Assembly (NCBI RefSeq): GCF_026625645.1
Contig: NZ_CP113056.1
Span: 868,001 to 932,000, forward strand
DNA: 64,000 nt
From: Ancylobacter sp. SL191
Lineage (GTDB): Bacteria > Pseudomonadota > Alphaproteobacteria > Rhizobiales > Xanthobacteraceae
Direction of reading: 5' to 3'
In this document: piece by piece, positions 28,683 through 37,315 of the stretch
Layout: every line of letters starts with the position of its first letter
Position numbering within the stretch: position 1 is the stretch's first letter
Notes under the pieces: model-generated
Told to the model about the DNA's origin: nothing
What the model saw: the letters and a program-made list of their open reading frames with translations, nothing else
The model's database searches: none
Made by a program: the position numbers and the translations under genes

Positions 28683-29915
28683 TTAGGCGGCCGCATCCGG
28701 ATCCTGGCGGCTCGCACCTCCCCGCGCCGCGCCCTGCTCGGCCGGCGGCGGCAGGCTGCCGGCCGACGCGCGCTCATCCCGCTCGGCGCGGGCGGCAGCG
28801 TTCCGGTTGGTGCCCGTGCCGCTGGGGCTGAGCCGCAAGCGCTTCACGCGGCGAGGATCGGCGTCGAGCACCTCGATCTCAAAGCCGCCGGGGCCCGGCA
28901 CGATCTCGCCGCGCACCGGCACCCGGCCGGCGAGCGTGACCAGCAGGCCGCCGAGCGTATCGACTTCCTCGGCCTCCTCGCCGAGCGCGAAGGCGGGATC
29001 GACCAATTCGGCCACTTCCTCGAGGCCGGCGCGCGCATCGGCGATGAAGCTGCCATCGGCCTGCCGGGCGATCAGCGGGCCATCGTCGTCGTCATGCTCG
29101 TCCTCGATGTCGCCGACGATGACCTCGACAAGATCCTCCATCGAGACGATGCCGTCGGTACCACCATACTCATCGATCACCAGAGCAAGGTGGATGCGGC
29201 TCGCCTGCATGCTGGCCAGCAGCTCGATCGAAGGCATGGAGGGCGGCACGAAGAGCAGGCGGCGGATCAGCTTGGCGGCGCTGAGCGAGGTAGTGAGGTC
29301 GATGGCCTTGAGATTGAAGCTCGGCACGGTCTTGGAGGTGGGCGCGGCAGGCTCACGCTCGCCCCCCGGCGCCTTGGTGGCGGCCTCCCGGCGCGGCGTC
29401 ATGGCGCGCTGGGTGAGATGGGCCACGAGATCGCGGATGTGGACCATGCCGACCGGGTCATCCAGCGTGTCGTCATAGACCACGAGGCGCGAATGGCCGG
29501 CATTGGCGAAGACAGTGAGCAGTTCGCCGAGCGAAATGTCCTTCTGCACCGCGACGATGTCGGCGCGCGGCACCATCAGATCGCCGATGCGCAGTTCCCG
29601 CAGGCCGAGCACGCTCTTGAGCATGGAGCGTTCGGTCGGGGTCAGGTCGGCCGCCGTGTCGATATTGGCCGCGAGCGCCTCGGCGAGGTCGGTGCGCAGG
29701 GAACCGGAAAAGCGCCGGCCGCCGATGAGCTGGCGCAGCCGGTCGAACAGGCCGCCGCGGCTATCGGCCGGGCGAAGATCGCCCGATCCGGTCGCGGGGG
29801 CGCCCCTACTCTGGGAGGCCCCGGTACTGGAACCGGTGCTGGAACCGGTACTTGGGCCGCTGGAGGAGCCTTCGCTGCCCGTGCTGGAGGCGGCGCTCGA
29901 AACTGGATCGGACAT
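28683..29915 (-). CDS. corC: CorC/HlyC-type CBS-domain protein
   Basis: This cytoplasmic CBS-pair protein has 410 residues. CBS domain 1 starts at VLGLRELRIGDLMVPRADI, CBS domain 2 ends at DEYGGTDGIVSMEDLVEVIVGDIEDE, and the C-terminal CorC_HlyC transporter-associated domain follows. The first 55 residues are a Ser/Gly/Thr low-complexity stretch built from repeated STGSS-like units. A further low-complexity insert (about residues 175-200) lies between the CBS domains. It sits between ybeY and lnt, as in many Proteobacteria. Confidence 0.92.
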   Translation of the reverse strand: MSDPVSSAASSTGSEGSSSGPSTGSSTGSSTGASQSRGAPATGSGDLRPADSRGGLFDRLRQLIGGRRFSGSLRTDLAEALAANIDTAADLTPTERSMLKSVLGLRELRIGDLMVPRADIVAVQKDISLGELLTVFANAGHSRLVVYDDTLDDPVGMVHIRDLVAHLTQRAMTPRREAATKAPGGEREPAAPTSKTVPSFNLKAIDLTTSLSAAKLIRRLLFVPPSMPSIELLASMQASRIHLALVIDEYGGTDGIVSMEDLVEVIVGDIEDEHDDDDGPLIARQADGSFIADARAGLEEVAELVDPAFALGEEAEEVDTLGGLLVTLAGRVPVRGEIVPGPGGFEIEVLDADPRRVKRLRLSPSGTGTNRNAAARAERDERASAGSLPPPAEQGAARGGASRQDPDAAA

Positions 29916-29922
29916 TGGTCTT

Positions 29923-30441
29923 TCAGTTCAGCTGTTGAACGGGGTCGGTATCGGCATAAGGATCGGGCACACCGAGGCCGGCAAGCACGTCGCGCTCCAT
30001 GGCCTCCATCTCCTCGGCATCCTCGGCGACCTCATGGTCGAAACCCAGAAGATGCAGCGTACCATGGACCGCCAGGTGCTGGAGGTGGTCGGCGAAGGGT
30101 TTGCCTTCCTCCTCCGCCTCGCGCGTCAGCGTCTCATAGGCGATGGCGATGTCACCGAGATGGGGATCACCGCCCGCCCGTGCCATTTCGGGCGTGGGAA
30201 AGGAGAGCACATTGGTCGGGTAATCCTTGCCCCGCCAGTCCCGGTTCAGGGCACGGATCGCCGCATCATCGGTGAGCTTCACCGCGATCTCGGCGCCGTC
30301 AATGTCGAGCTCGAAGGCGTCGAGCGCGCCCGCACAGGCGGCACGGACGGCGTTAAGAACGAGGTCGGCCGCCTGGGGGTGAGCCTCCCAGGCGGGTGCT
30401 TCCACGAGGACTTCAACCTCGATGGTGAGGGCCTGCGTCAT
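29923..30441 (-). CDS. ybeY: YbeY, endoribonuclease for 16S rRNA maturation
   Basis: This 172-residue metal-dependent RNase is needed for 16S rRNA 3' processing and ribosome quality control. The zinc site His126, His130 and His136 lies in VHGTLHLLGFDHE, and the substrate-channel Arg lies in the NRDWRGKD block. Its ATG overlaps the phoH stop codon as ATGA (30438-30441). Confidence 0.95.
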   Translation of the reverse strand: MTQALTIEVEVLVEAPAWEAHPQAADLVLNAVRAACAGALDAFELDIDGAEIAVKLTDDAAIRALNRDWRGKDYPTNVLSFPTPEMARAGGDPHLGDIAIAYETLTREAEEEGKPFADHLQHLAVHGTLHLLGFDHEVAEDAEEMEAMERDVLAGLGVPDPYADTDPVQQLN

Positions 30442-31628
30442 TGCGGCGGCGTCTCGACGGCGGCACGCGGCGGGTCCAGCACCGTCTCGGCCGGTGCGTC
30501 AGTGCGGGCGAGCGCGGCCGCCTGCGCCTCGGCGCGGGCCCGGGCGCCGGCGAGCTTGCCGTCATAGGCGGCGACGATGCGCCCGACCAGCTCATGGCGC
30601 ACCACGTCGGCGGCCTCGAAATGGCAGACCTCGACACCCTCGACATTCTTCAGCAGCGCCACCGCCTCGCCAAGGCCGGAGGTCTGGCCCGGCGGCAGGT
30701 CGATCTGGCTGGGATCGCCGGTGACGATCATGTGCGAGTTCTCGCCCAAGCGGGTGAGGAACATCTTCATCTGCATCGAGGTGGTGTTCTGCGCCTCGTC
30801 GAGGATGACGCAGGCATTGGCCAGCGTGCGTCCGCGCATGAAGGCGAGCGGGGCGATCTCGATCTCGCCGGAGGTGAGGGCGCGCTCGACATAGGCGCGG
30901 TCCATCAGGTCATGCAGCGCGTCATAGATCGGGCGAAGGTAGGGATCTACCTTCTCCTTCATGTCGCCGGGCAGGAAGCCCAGCCGCTCGCCCGCCTCCA
31001 CCGCCGGGCGGGAGAGAATGAGCTTGTCGACAACCCGCCGTTCCAGCAGATGGACGGCATAGGCGACCGCCAGCCAGGTCTTGCCGGTGCCGGCCGGGCC
31101 GACGCCGAACACCAGCGTGTGGCGCTTGAGGGCGCGAATATAGGCGTCCTGCGCGGCGGTGCGGGCGCGCACCGGGCGGCGGCGGAGCTGGATCTCGTCG
31201 AAGCTCTGGCGCTTGGTGGCCGGGTCGAATTCAAACAGGATGCCCTGGCTCGCGGCTTCCCGCAGCACGCCCTCGACATCGCCGGGGGCGATCTCGCCGC
31301 CCTTCTTCAGGCGGGCATAGAGCGTTTCCAGCACATGGCGCGCCTGATCGCAGGCATCGCGCGGGCCTTCCAACGTGACATGGTTGCCGCGCTGCTCGGC
31401 GACGATCTCCAGCCGCCGCTCGATGATGGCGAGGTTCTGGCCGTAATGGCCGAACAGCAGGCTGGCGAGGCGGTTGTCGTCGAATGCCAGCACGATCTGT
31501 CCGGTGGCGTTGTCCTGGGTCTCTGTCCAGCGGGCCTCGGGACGGCTCGGTTTCGGCGTCGGCGTTCCGCCGGCGTTGCTGCGGGGGGCTACCAAGGCAC
31601 GGTCAGGATAAGAACCAGGTCGACGCAC
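30438..31628 (-). CDS. phoH: PhoH-family ATPase
   Basis: This cytoplasmic P-loop ATPase of the PhoH group has about 396 residues. The N-terminal region (about 25-130) resembles a KH-like RNA-binding segment, followed by Walker [12 protein letters not shown] and Walker [10 protein letters not shown]. The GTG at 31628 lies 7 bases after GGAGG, while the GTG at 31634 overlaps the miaB stop and is too close. The miaB-phoH-ybeY order points to RNA metabolism, not phosphate control. Confidence 0.93.
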   Translation of the reverse strand: MRRPGSYPDRALVAPRSNAGGTPTPKPSRPEARWTETQDNATGQIVLAFDDNRLASLLFGHYGQNLAIIERRLEIVAEQRGNHVTLEGPRDACDQARHVLETLYARLKKGGEIAPGDVEGVLREAASQGILFEFDPATKRQSFDEIQLRRRPVRARTAAQDAYIRALKRHTLVFGVGPAGTGKTWLAVAYAVHLLERRVVDKLILSRPAVEAGERLGFLPGDMKEKVDPYLRPIYDALHDLMDRAYVERALTSGEIEIAPLAFMRGRTLANACVILDEAQNTTSMQMKMFLTRLGENSHMIVTGDPSQIDLPPGQTSGLGEAVALLKNVEGVEVCHFEAADVVRHELVGRIVAAYDGKLAGARARAEAQAAALARTDAPAETVLDPPRAAVETPPQ

Positions 31629-31630
31629 GC

Positions 31631-33055
31631 TCACGCCTCCACCTTCTCGCTCTGCCTTCGGAACTGGGATTCCACGCCGCTGCCGGCCGTGAAGAATTCG
31701 CCGCCGACGATGTCGCCGGAAAGACTCTTGGTGCTGACCTCGCGCACCACCACGCTCGCCAGCGTGCCGATCGCCTCCACGGGCGCCTCGACCACCACGG
31801 ACTGCAGATAGGGCGAACGGCCAATGAGTTGACCGGGGAAGCGGCCAGGTTTTTCCAGCAGGATGTCGAAGCGCCGGCCGCGGCACGCCTCATCAAAGGC
31901 GGCCTTCTGGCGGTCAAGCAGCGCCTGCAGGGCGTAAATGCGGTTCGATTTTACCTCTTCGGGCAATTGATCGCCGAGCCCCGCCGCCGGCGTGCCCGGC
32001 CGCGAGGAATATTTGAACGAGAAGGCGCTGGCGAAGCCGACCTTCTCCACCAGGTCCATCGTGTCGGCGAAATCCTCGTCCGTCTCGCCGGGGAAGCCGA
32101 CGATGAAATCCGAGGAAAAGGCGATGTCCGGCCGGGCGGCGCGCACCTTGGCGACGATCTCGAAGAACAGCTCGCGGTCATGCTTGCGGTTCATCGCCGC
32201 GAGGATGCGGTTGGAGCCGGACTGCACCGGCAGGTGCAGATAGGGCATCAGCGCCGGCATCTCGCGATGGGCGGCGATCAGCTCGTCATCCATGTCGCGC
32301 GGGTGGCTGGTGGTGTAGCGCACGCGGGCAATGCCGGGCACCTCGGCCACCTTGCGCACCAGCTCGGCAAGCCCCACCGGCCGGCCGGCGGCGTCGGGGC
32401 CGTGATAGGCGTTGACGTTCTGGCCGATCAGGGTGATCTCGCGCACCCCGCCATCAGCGAGGCGGATCACTTCGTCCAGGATCTTGGACAGCGGACGGGA
32501 GACCTCGGCGCCGCGCGTATAGGGCACGACGCAGAAGGTGCAGAACTTGTCGCAGCCTTCCTGCACGGTGACGAACGCCGTGGGGCCACGCTTGGCGATG
32601 GCGGCGCGGCTCGGCGGCGCCAGGAAATCGAACTTGTCCTCGACCGGGAACTCGGTCTCGACGATGCCGGCGCGCCGGTTGCCGCCGCGCGCCTCGGCCT
32701 GCGCGATCAGCTCCGGCAGCTTGTGATAGCTCTGCGGCCCGACCACGAGATCGACCGCGCGGGCGCGCTTGACGATTTCGGCGCCCTCGGCCTGCGCGAC
32801 ACAGCCGGTCACGGCGATCATCGCGCGATGGCCGGATTCCTCCTGGCCCTTCCGCAGCCGGCCGAGCTCGGAATAGACCTTTTCGGCCGCCTTTTCACGG
32901 ATATGGCAGGTGTTGAGGATGACGAGATCGGCGTCGTCGGGCGTGTCGGTTTCGACATAGCCTTCCTTCGCCAGCGTGTCCGTCATGCGCTGGGCGTCAT
33001 AGACGTTCATCTGGCAGCCGAAGGAGCGGACGTAAAGTTTGCGCGGCTCACTCAT
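31631..33055 (-). CDS. miaB: MiaB, tRNA-i6A37 methylthiotransferase
   Basis: This radical-SAM enzyme adds the 2-methylthio group to i6A37 in tRNA, 474 residues. The auxiliary cluster Cys residues are 14, 50 and 85, and the radical-SAM cluster is Cys168, Cys172, Cys175 (GCDKFCTFC). A C-terminal TRAM domain starts near residue 380. The ATG at 33055 opens the canonical [17 protein letters not shown]. Confidence 0.95.
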   Translation of the reverse strand: MSEPRKLYVRSFGCQMNVYDAQRMTDTLAKEGYVETDTPDDADLVILNTCHIREKAAEKVYSELGRLRKGQEESGHRAMIAVTGCVAQAEGAEIVKRARAVDLVVGPQSYHKLPELIAQAEARGGNRRAGIVETEFPVEDKFDFLAPPSRAAIAKRGPTAFVTVQEGCDKFCTFCVVPYTRGAEVSRPLSKILDEVIRLADGGVREITLIGQNVNAYHGPDAAGRPVGLAELVRKVAEVPGIARVRYTTSHPRDMDDELIAAHREMPALMPYLHLPVQSGSNRILAAMNRKHDRELFFEIVAKVRAARPDIAFSSDFIVGFPGETDEDFADTMDLVEKVGFASAFSFKYSSRPGTPAAGLGDQLPEEVKSNRIYALQALLDRQKAAFDEACRGRRFDILLEKPGRFPGQLIGRSPYLQSVVVEAPVEAIGTLASVVVREVSTKSLSGDIVGGEFFTAGSGVESQFRRQSEKVEA

Positions 33056-33281
33056 GCGGTTCGTTCGACCTGCCACGCGACGCCAAGGCGCCGGCGGTCA
33101 TTTCCGTTGAAGCTGCGGGCACGCGCCAATCGCGCCCCTGAAAGGGCGCTCTCGCACATCGCCGCTCGCACCGAGGTCGAGATCGTCCACGTCTCCACAA
33201 AGAACGCCCTGCGTCCTGTGTAACGGGATTCCCGCCAAAAGGGAATGCGCGCGGCAGGCTGGTCAACGCTTTGGCGCGCCC

Positions 33282-34064
33282 TCAGCGCGGGCGGCCGGTG
33301 AGCGCGCCCGCCAGCATCCGCCGGACGCTCGCCTCGGCCTCGGCACTGGCGCTCTTGCGGTTCGCGCCATCAAGGGCTGGGCCGAAATGCAGTTCGACAT
33401 CGATGGCGCCCTGCCGCAGCAGCGCCATCAGATGGGGCACCAGATCCATATCCCCATACCACGCCACCAGCGGGCGGCGGGCTCGCCCCAGCGGGATGCC
33501 GGCCTGCCCGATATAGGCGATGGCGAGCGGCTGGATCGTCGCCGCCGGCGCGTCCCGGCCCTCGCCTTCCGCCATGGCGTGGCGGGCAGCGCCGATCAAC
33601 GCCGAGCGGAAAGGGAGTATTTTATTACCATCGCTGGATGTGCCCTCGGCGAACAGCACGACGGGATCGCCATCCTTCATCCGCGCCGCCATCTCGCCGG
33701 CGACCTTGGCCGTGGCGGTGCGCGAGCTGCGGTCGACAAAGACCGTGCGCTGGAGCTTCGCCAGCAACCCGATGCCCGGCCAGCGCGCCACCTCGCTCTT
33801 GGCGACGAAGCACAGCGGCAGCTGCGCGCCGAGCACGGGGATATCCAGCCAGGAGACGTGGTTGGACACGATCAGCAGCGGCCGGGTGGCGGCCGGCGCG
33901 CCATGAAGGGTGACCCGCACGCCGATCAATGCGAGCAGAATCCGGTGATAGATCAAGGGGATGACGCGGCGCGTCGGCAGGTTCAGGGCGATCGACAGCC
34001 ATTGCAGCGGCAGGCCGATCAGGGTTACGAGCGCCACCGGCACCAGCACCAGCCAGGCGCGCAT
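33282..34064 (-). CDS. plsC: PlsC-type 1-acyl-glycerol-3-phosphate acyltransferase
   Basis: This membrane-associated acyltransferase makes phosphatidic acid, 260 residues. The catalytic His-x4-Asp motif is NHVSWLD and the glycerophosphate site includes FAEGTSSDG. One N-terminal helix anchors it. It lies 9 bp downstream of the fur-like gene, in the fur-plsC-miaB order known in Rhizobiales. Confidence 0.9.
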   Translation of the reverse strand: MRAWLVLVPVALVTLIGLPLQWLSIALNLPTRRVIPLIYHRILLALIGVRVTLHGAPAATRPLLIVSNHVSWLDIPVLGAQLPLCFVAKSEVARWPGIGLLAKLQRTVFVDRSSRTATAKVAGEMAARMKDGDPVVLFAEGTSSDGNKILPFRSALIGAARHAMAEGEGRDAPAATIQPLAIAYIGQAGIPLGRARRPLVAWYGDMDLVPHLMALLRQGAIDVELHFGPALDGANRKSASAEAEASVRRMLAGALTGRPR

Positions 34065-34073
34065 GAAGGTCGC

Positions 34074-34502
34074 TCAGCTTTTCTTGGTGTCGAGCGGCAC
34101 GCCGTAGAGCTCCAGCCGGTGGCCGACCAGCCGGAAGCCGAGCTTGCGGGCGATCTCTTCCTGCAGAAGCTCGATTTCCTCCGAGCGGAACTCCACCACA
34201 TGGCCGGAGCGCAGGTCGATCAGATGGTCGTGGTGCTCGTCCGGCACCGGCTCGTAGCGCGAGCGGCCATCGCGGAAATCATGGCGCTCGATGATGCCGG
34301 AATCCTCGAACAGCTTCACCGTGCGGTAGACGGTGGAGATGGAGATGCGGTCATCCACCGCCGCCGCCCGGCGGTGCAGTTCCTCCACATCGGGATGGTC
34401 CTGCGCGTCGGCGATGATGCGGGCGATGACGCGCCTCTGGTCCGTCATGCGCAACCCCCGGGTCACGCAGGCTTCCTCAATGGCGGTCAGCTTCTCGTTC
34501 AT
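34074..34502 (-). CDS. fur: Fur-family regulator, probably Mur-type
   Basis: This 142-residue metal-dependent repressor has an N-terminal winged HTH (ISISTVYRTVKLFEDSGI) and a metal-binding HHDHLIDLRSG. The CxxC pairs of E. coli Fur that bind structural zinc are missing, and the only cysteine is near the N-terminus. In Rhizobiales, proteins with this layout usually act as the manganese regulator Mur, so iron or manganese sensing must be tested. Confidence 0.92.
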   Translation of the reverse strand: MNEKLTAIEEACVTRGLRMTDQRRVIARIIADAQDHPDVEELHRRAAAVDDRISISTVYRTVKLFEDSGIIERHDFRDGRSRYEPVPDEHHDHLIDLRSGHVVEFRSEEIELLQEEIARKLGFRLVGHRLELYGVPLDTKKS

Positions 34503-34576
34503 CTACGCCTGCACTCCGTCTGTGCTGCGTTATCGCGCAGGAAAGGTTGGCAGGGCAACCGATTCGTCCGCAGGAT

Positions 34577-35068
34577 TCAGGCGATGTCCCGGCGCATGAT
34601 GAGGGCGGCGACGGGGTTGCCGGCGGCGTCGCGGTAATAGCCCGCCCGACGGCCGATCTCGAAAAATCCTGATCGCATATAGAGTTGGCGGGCGGCGGCG
34701 TTGCCCTCCTCCACCTCGAGGAACACCGTGGTGAAGCCCTCCGCCGCCAGCGTGCCGAAGGCGCTCGCGATCAGCCTGCCGCCGATGCCGCGCCCCTGCC
34801 GGTGTTTTGATACCGCAACGGAGAGGATCTCGATCTCCGGCGCCACGCCGCTCAACAGTATGAAACCAATGAGCTTTTCGCCCTCGGTGGCGACCAGCGC
34901 GCGGGTCAGCCGGTTGGCCAGCAGGCGCTCGAACTCCGCCGCGTCCCAGCCGATGCGGAAGGCACCCGCATGCAGGCCCGCCAGCGCCTCGGCATCGCCG
35001 GGCACGGCCGTGCGCAGGCTGGCGTCGGGACGGCCAAGCCCGAGGAAATCGAGGAAGCCCCCGCTCAT
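34577..35068 (-). CDS. rimI: RimI-like ribosomal-protein alanine N-acetyltransferase
   Basis: This 163-residue GNAT protein has the acetyl-CoA-binding signature RQGRGIGGRLI and the YMRSGFFEIGRRAGYY C-terminal motif of the RimI group. It would acetylate the N-terminus of ribosomal protein S18. The ATG at 35068 overlaps the tsaB stop as ATGA. It is one of the tsaB-rimI-fur cluster genes. Confidence 0.92.
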   Translation of the reverse strand: MSGGFLDFLGLGRPDASLRTAVPGDAEALAGLHAGAFRIGWDAAEFERLLANRLTRALVATEGEKLIGFILLSGVAPEIEILSVAVSKHRQGRGIGGRLIASAFGTLAAEGFTTVFLEVEEGNAAARQLYMRSGFFEIGRRAGYYRDAAGNPVAALIMRRDIA

Positions 35069-35748
35069 CGCCGTGCGATGCGCCCCGCCGTCTGCGGCTT
35101 GGCGTCGGCCTCGCGCAAATAGAGCGGGCGGGGCTCGGAACGGGCGGGATCGGCCACGCTGGCGAGCCGGGCGAGCCACACCGGATCGGGCGTAACCTCT
35201 TGATAAACCTCGACTGGCGGGCGCTCGCCGGGGGGCCAGGCGTCCATGAGCAGCGCCGCGCCGGAGCCGACCAGACGCACCGGGCCGATGGCGACGGCGC
35301 GGGCGGCGTCCTTCGCCGCCATTGCACGGGCGCCCACAAGAATGCGCCCGGAGGGGCCGATCATTTGCAGATAGACGTTGCCGTGCCTTGCATCGATGGC
35401 GGCGGCGACGGGGATGGTGTCGTCCTGCGCCAGCAGGGGCGCGGCGAGCGTCGACAGCGTGGAGATGCCGAGCACCGGGCGGCCCGTGGCGAGGCCGAAG
35501 CCGCGCGCGGCGGCGAGCCCGACCCGCAGCCCGGTGAAGCTGCCCGGCCCCACGGTCACGGCAAAAATCCCGATATCTGAGATATTTAGCCCGGAATCGG
35601 CGATCACCCCCTCGACCATCGGGATGAGCGCCTCGGCATGGCCGCGCTCCATCACCCGGCCGGCGCGGGCCAGCGTCATGTCGCGCGCCATGTCGTGCAG
35701 CGCGACCGAACATGCCTCGAGGGCGGTATCCAGAGCCAGAATCAGCAT
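35065..35748 (-). CDS. tsaB: TsaB, tRNA t6A37 synthesis factor
   Basis: This 227-residue ASKHA-fold protein is the partner of TsaD in making threonylcarbamoyl-A37 of tRNA. The start MLILALDTALEACSVAL and the conserved VTVGPGSFTGLRVGLAAARG are diagnostic. The ATG at 35748 follows GAAGGATTTTCG, a good site. It precedes rimI with a 4-bp overlap. Confidence 0.95.
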   Translation of the reverse strand: MLILALDTALEACSVALHDMARDMTLARAGRVMERGHAEALIPMVEGVIADSGLNISDIGIFAVTVGPGSFTGLRVGLAAARGFGLATGRPVLGISTLSTLAAPLLAQDDTIPVAAAIDARHGNVYLQMIGPSGRILVGARAMAAKDAARAVAIGPVRLVGSGAALLMDAWPPGERPPVEVYQEVTPDPVWLARLASVADPARSEPRPLYLREADAKPQTAGRIARR

Positions 35749-36012
35749 CGAAAATCCTTCACCGGCCCCACCATGCGCAGGTCGCGCGCGGGAAGAAAAG
35801 AGCGCGGGAACCGGTGGGCGAAACCGGTGACCAGTGAGTGCAGTCAGGTGGACGATCAGGCCAGTCTGTGCGGAAAAACCGGGGGCGGATGGCCGGTCAG
35901 GCCAGTCTGTGCGAGACCCACCGTCCCGCCGCCGCCCGTCCCCGATCAGACCCCCCGGTCCGACCCCTCGGCTGGCCCGGTCAGACCGGGCGCAGCTCAC
36001 ACGGGGCGCACC

Positions 36013-36567
36013 TCACACCGGACGGACTTCGACCACATCCGGCACGAAATGGCGCAGCAGATTCTCGATGCCGTTCTTCAGCGTCGCGGTGGAGGAGGGG
36101 CAGCCGGCGCAGGAGCCCTTCATCGCCAGGAAGACGATGCCGTCCTTATAGCCGCGGAAGGTGATGTCGCCGCCATCATTGGCCACGGCCGGGCGCACGC
36201 GCGTGTCGATCAGCTCGCGGATGGTATCGACCACCCCGGCATCCTTCTCCTCATAGAAGGCATCGTCCGCCGCATGGGAATGATCCTCGGGCAGGATCGC
36301 CTTGCCGGAGACGAAATGCTCCATGATGGCGCCGAGAATGGCGGGCTTGAGATGCGCCCACTCGCCACCTTCCTTGGTGACGGTGACGAAATCCGACCCG
36401 AAGAACACGCCGGTGACGCCCGGCACCTCGAACAGGCTCGCGGCGAGCGGCGAACGCGCCGCCTCCTCCGCGTTGCGCGCCTCGAAGGTGCCGGCCCCGA
36501 GCACGGAACGGCCCGGCAGAAACTTCAGCGTGGCGGGATTGGGGGTGGCTTCGGTCTGGATGAACAT
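36013..36567 (-). CDS. NifU-like Fe-S scaffold protein
   Basis: This 184-residue protein has an N-terminal Scaffold Nfu/NifU_N domain (FIQTEATPNPATLKFLPG) and a C-terminal NifU domain with Cys153 and Cys156 (GSCAGCPSS), the ligands for an Fe-S cluster. It probably delivers [4Fe-4S] clusters to target proteins. The ATG at 36567 gives the canonical N-terminus. Upstream the sequence changes to A+T-rich island DNA. Confidence 0.92.
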   Translation of the reverse strand: MFIQTEATPNPATLKFLPGRSVLGAGTFEARNAEEAARSPLAASLFEVPGVTGVFFGSDFVTVTKEGGEWAHLKPAILGAIMEHFVSGKAILPEDHSHAADDAFYEEKDAGVVDTIRELIDTRVRPAVANDGGDITFRGYKDGIVFLAMKGSCAGCPSSTATLKNGIENLLRHFVPDVVEVRPV

Positions 36568-36588
36568 TTTTTTGGCGCTCCTTGCCAA

Positions 36589-36895
36589 CCACGGTTCAAG
36601 GCCGCGGCGACGGGGATGGATCGCTTTTTAGATAGGCGGTCGCGGGGAGAAGGGGAAGGGGTGGGGGACGCGAGGGCAAGCGCATAAATCCGTGCTTTAA
36701 AACCCCGTCACTGGATGAGCTTTCCAGTATAATCATAAGTTCAATGCAGGATCAGGCAATAAAAAATCGCGCTAAGATCAACAAGCGGCTTCCAGTCAAT
36801 GGGCGATGTGCCTGTAGATTGATGCTGGCGTGACCAGCTAGCCGAGGAACGGTGCTGATCGTCAGACGATCTTAAATTAAAAAAGCAGCAAGCGT
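36589..36895. other. Island boundary region, no intact gene
   Basis: From about 36690 the base composition turns A+T-rich. Nothing intact was found. A 40-codon minus-strand fragment at 36752-36871 resembles a tyrosine-recombinase C-terminus and is listed separately. Confidence 0.5.
36752..36871 (-). pseudogene. Possible tyrosine-recombinase C-terminal remnant
   Basis: A 39-codon minus-strand frame bounded by stops reads DRLTISTVPRLAGHASI and then continues about 20 more residues. LAGHASI fits the box II pattern (LGH-x-S/T) of phage-type integrases, but the catalytic tyrosine expected after it is absent, and the other strand can also be translated. I treat it as a weak remnant. Confidence 0.3.
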
Positions 36896-37315
36896 TCACA
36901 ACGCCAATACCATTTGACTTACTTGCGGCCTTTCGAAGGAATCGTCCACGTACATGAAAGACTGAGGCGGAGTGAAATTTTCGATCAGATCGCTCGGGTT
37001 AAGAGGCTCACTAAATTTGTGAATCTGCCCGACCTTAATAGCGAATGCCTTCGAGCGGCCGGAAAAATATTCGTCAAAAAACTGCTTCGAAATCCCTGCT
37101 GACGTTTGGGTGAGCGTCCATAGTCGCTCAGGCGATTCGCAAAGCACGCCCTCTACCTCGAACTCGCCAACGATACGGCCCACAGGTTTGGTCGCATACA
37201 CGACGATAGTGCGAACGTCGGCATGTCTAAACATGCTTTTTCGAAATTCAAATTTCTTCGAACGGTCAAATATTTTGTCTGCATACTCCGGCTTAATTGA
37301 TAACAAAACCTTCAT
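36896..37315 (-). CDS. ASCH-domain protein, second gene of the A+T-rich island pair
   Basis: This 139-residue protein is almost entirely an ASCH (PUA-fold) domain. The N-terminus VLLSIKPEYADKIFDRSKKF is followed by EFRK, which fits the conserved Gly-x-Lys-x2-Glu-x-Arg pattern except that Gly is replaced by Arg. The strand YATKPVGRIVGEFEV and the closing FAIKVGQIHKFSEPLNP also fit. Family members are predicted to bind RNA, and some are RNases or amidohydrolases. The ATG lies inside the end of the GNAT-PUA gene with a 23-bp overlap, so the two are probably co-translated. Confidence 0.8.
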   Translation of the reverse strand: MKVLLSIKPEYADKIFDRSKKFEFRKSMFRHADVRTIVVYATKPVGRIVGEFEVEGVLCESPERLWTLTQTSAGISKQFFDEYFSGRSKAFAIKVGQIHKFSEPLNPSDLIENFTPPQSFMYVDDSFERPQVSQMVLAL

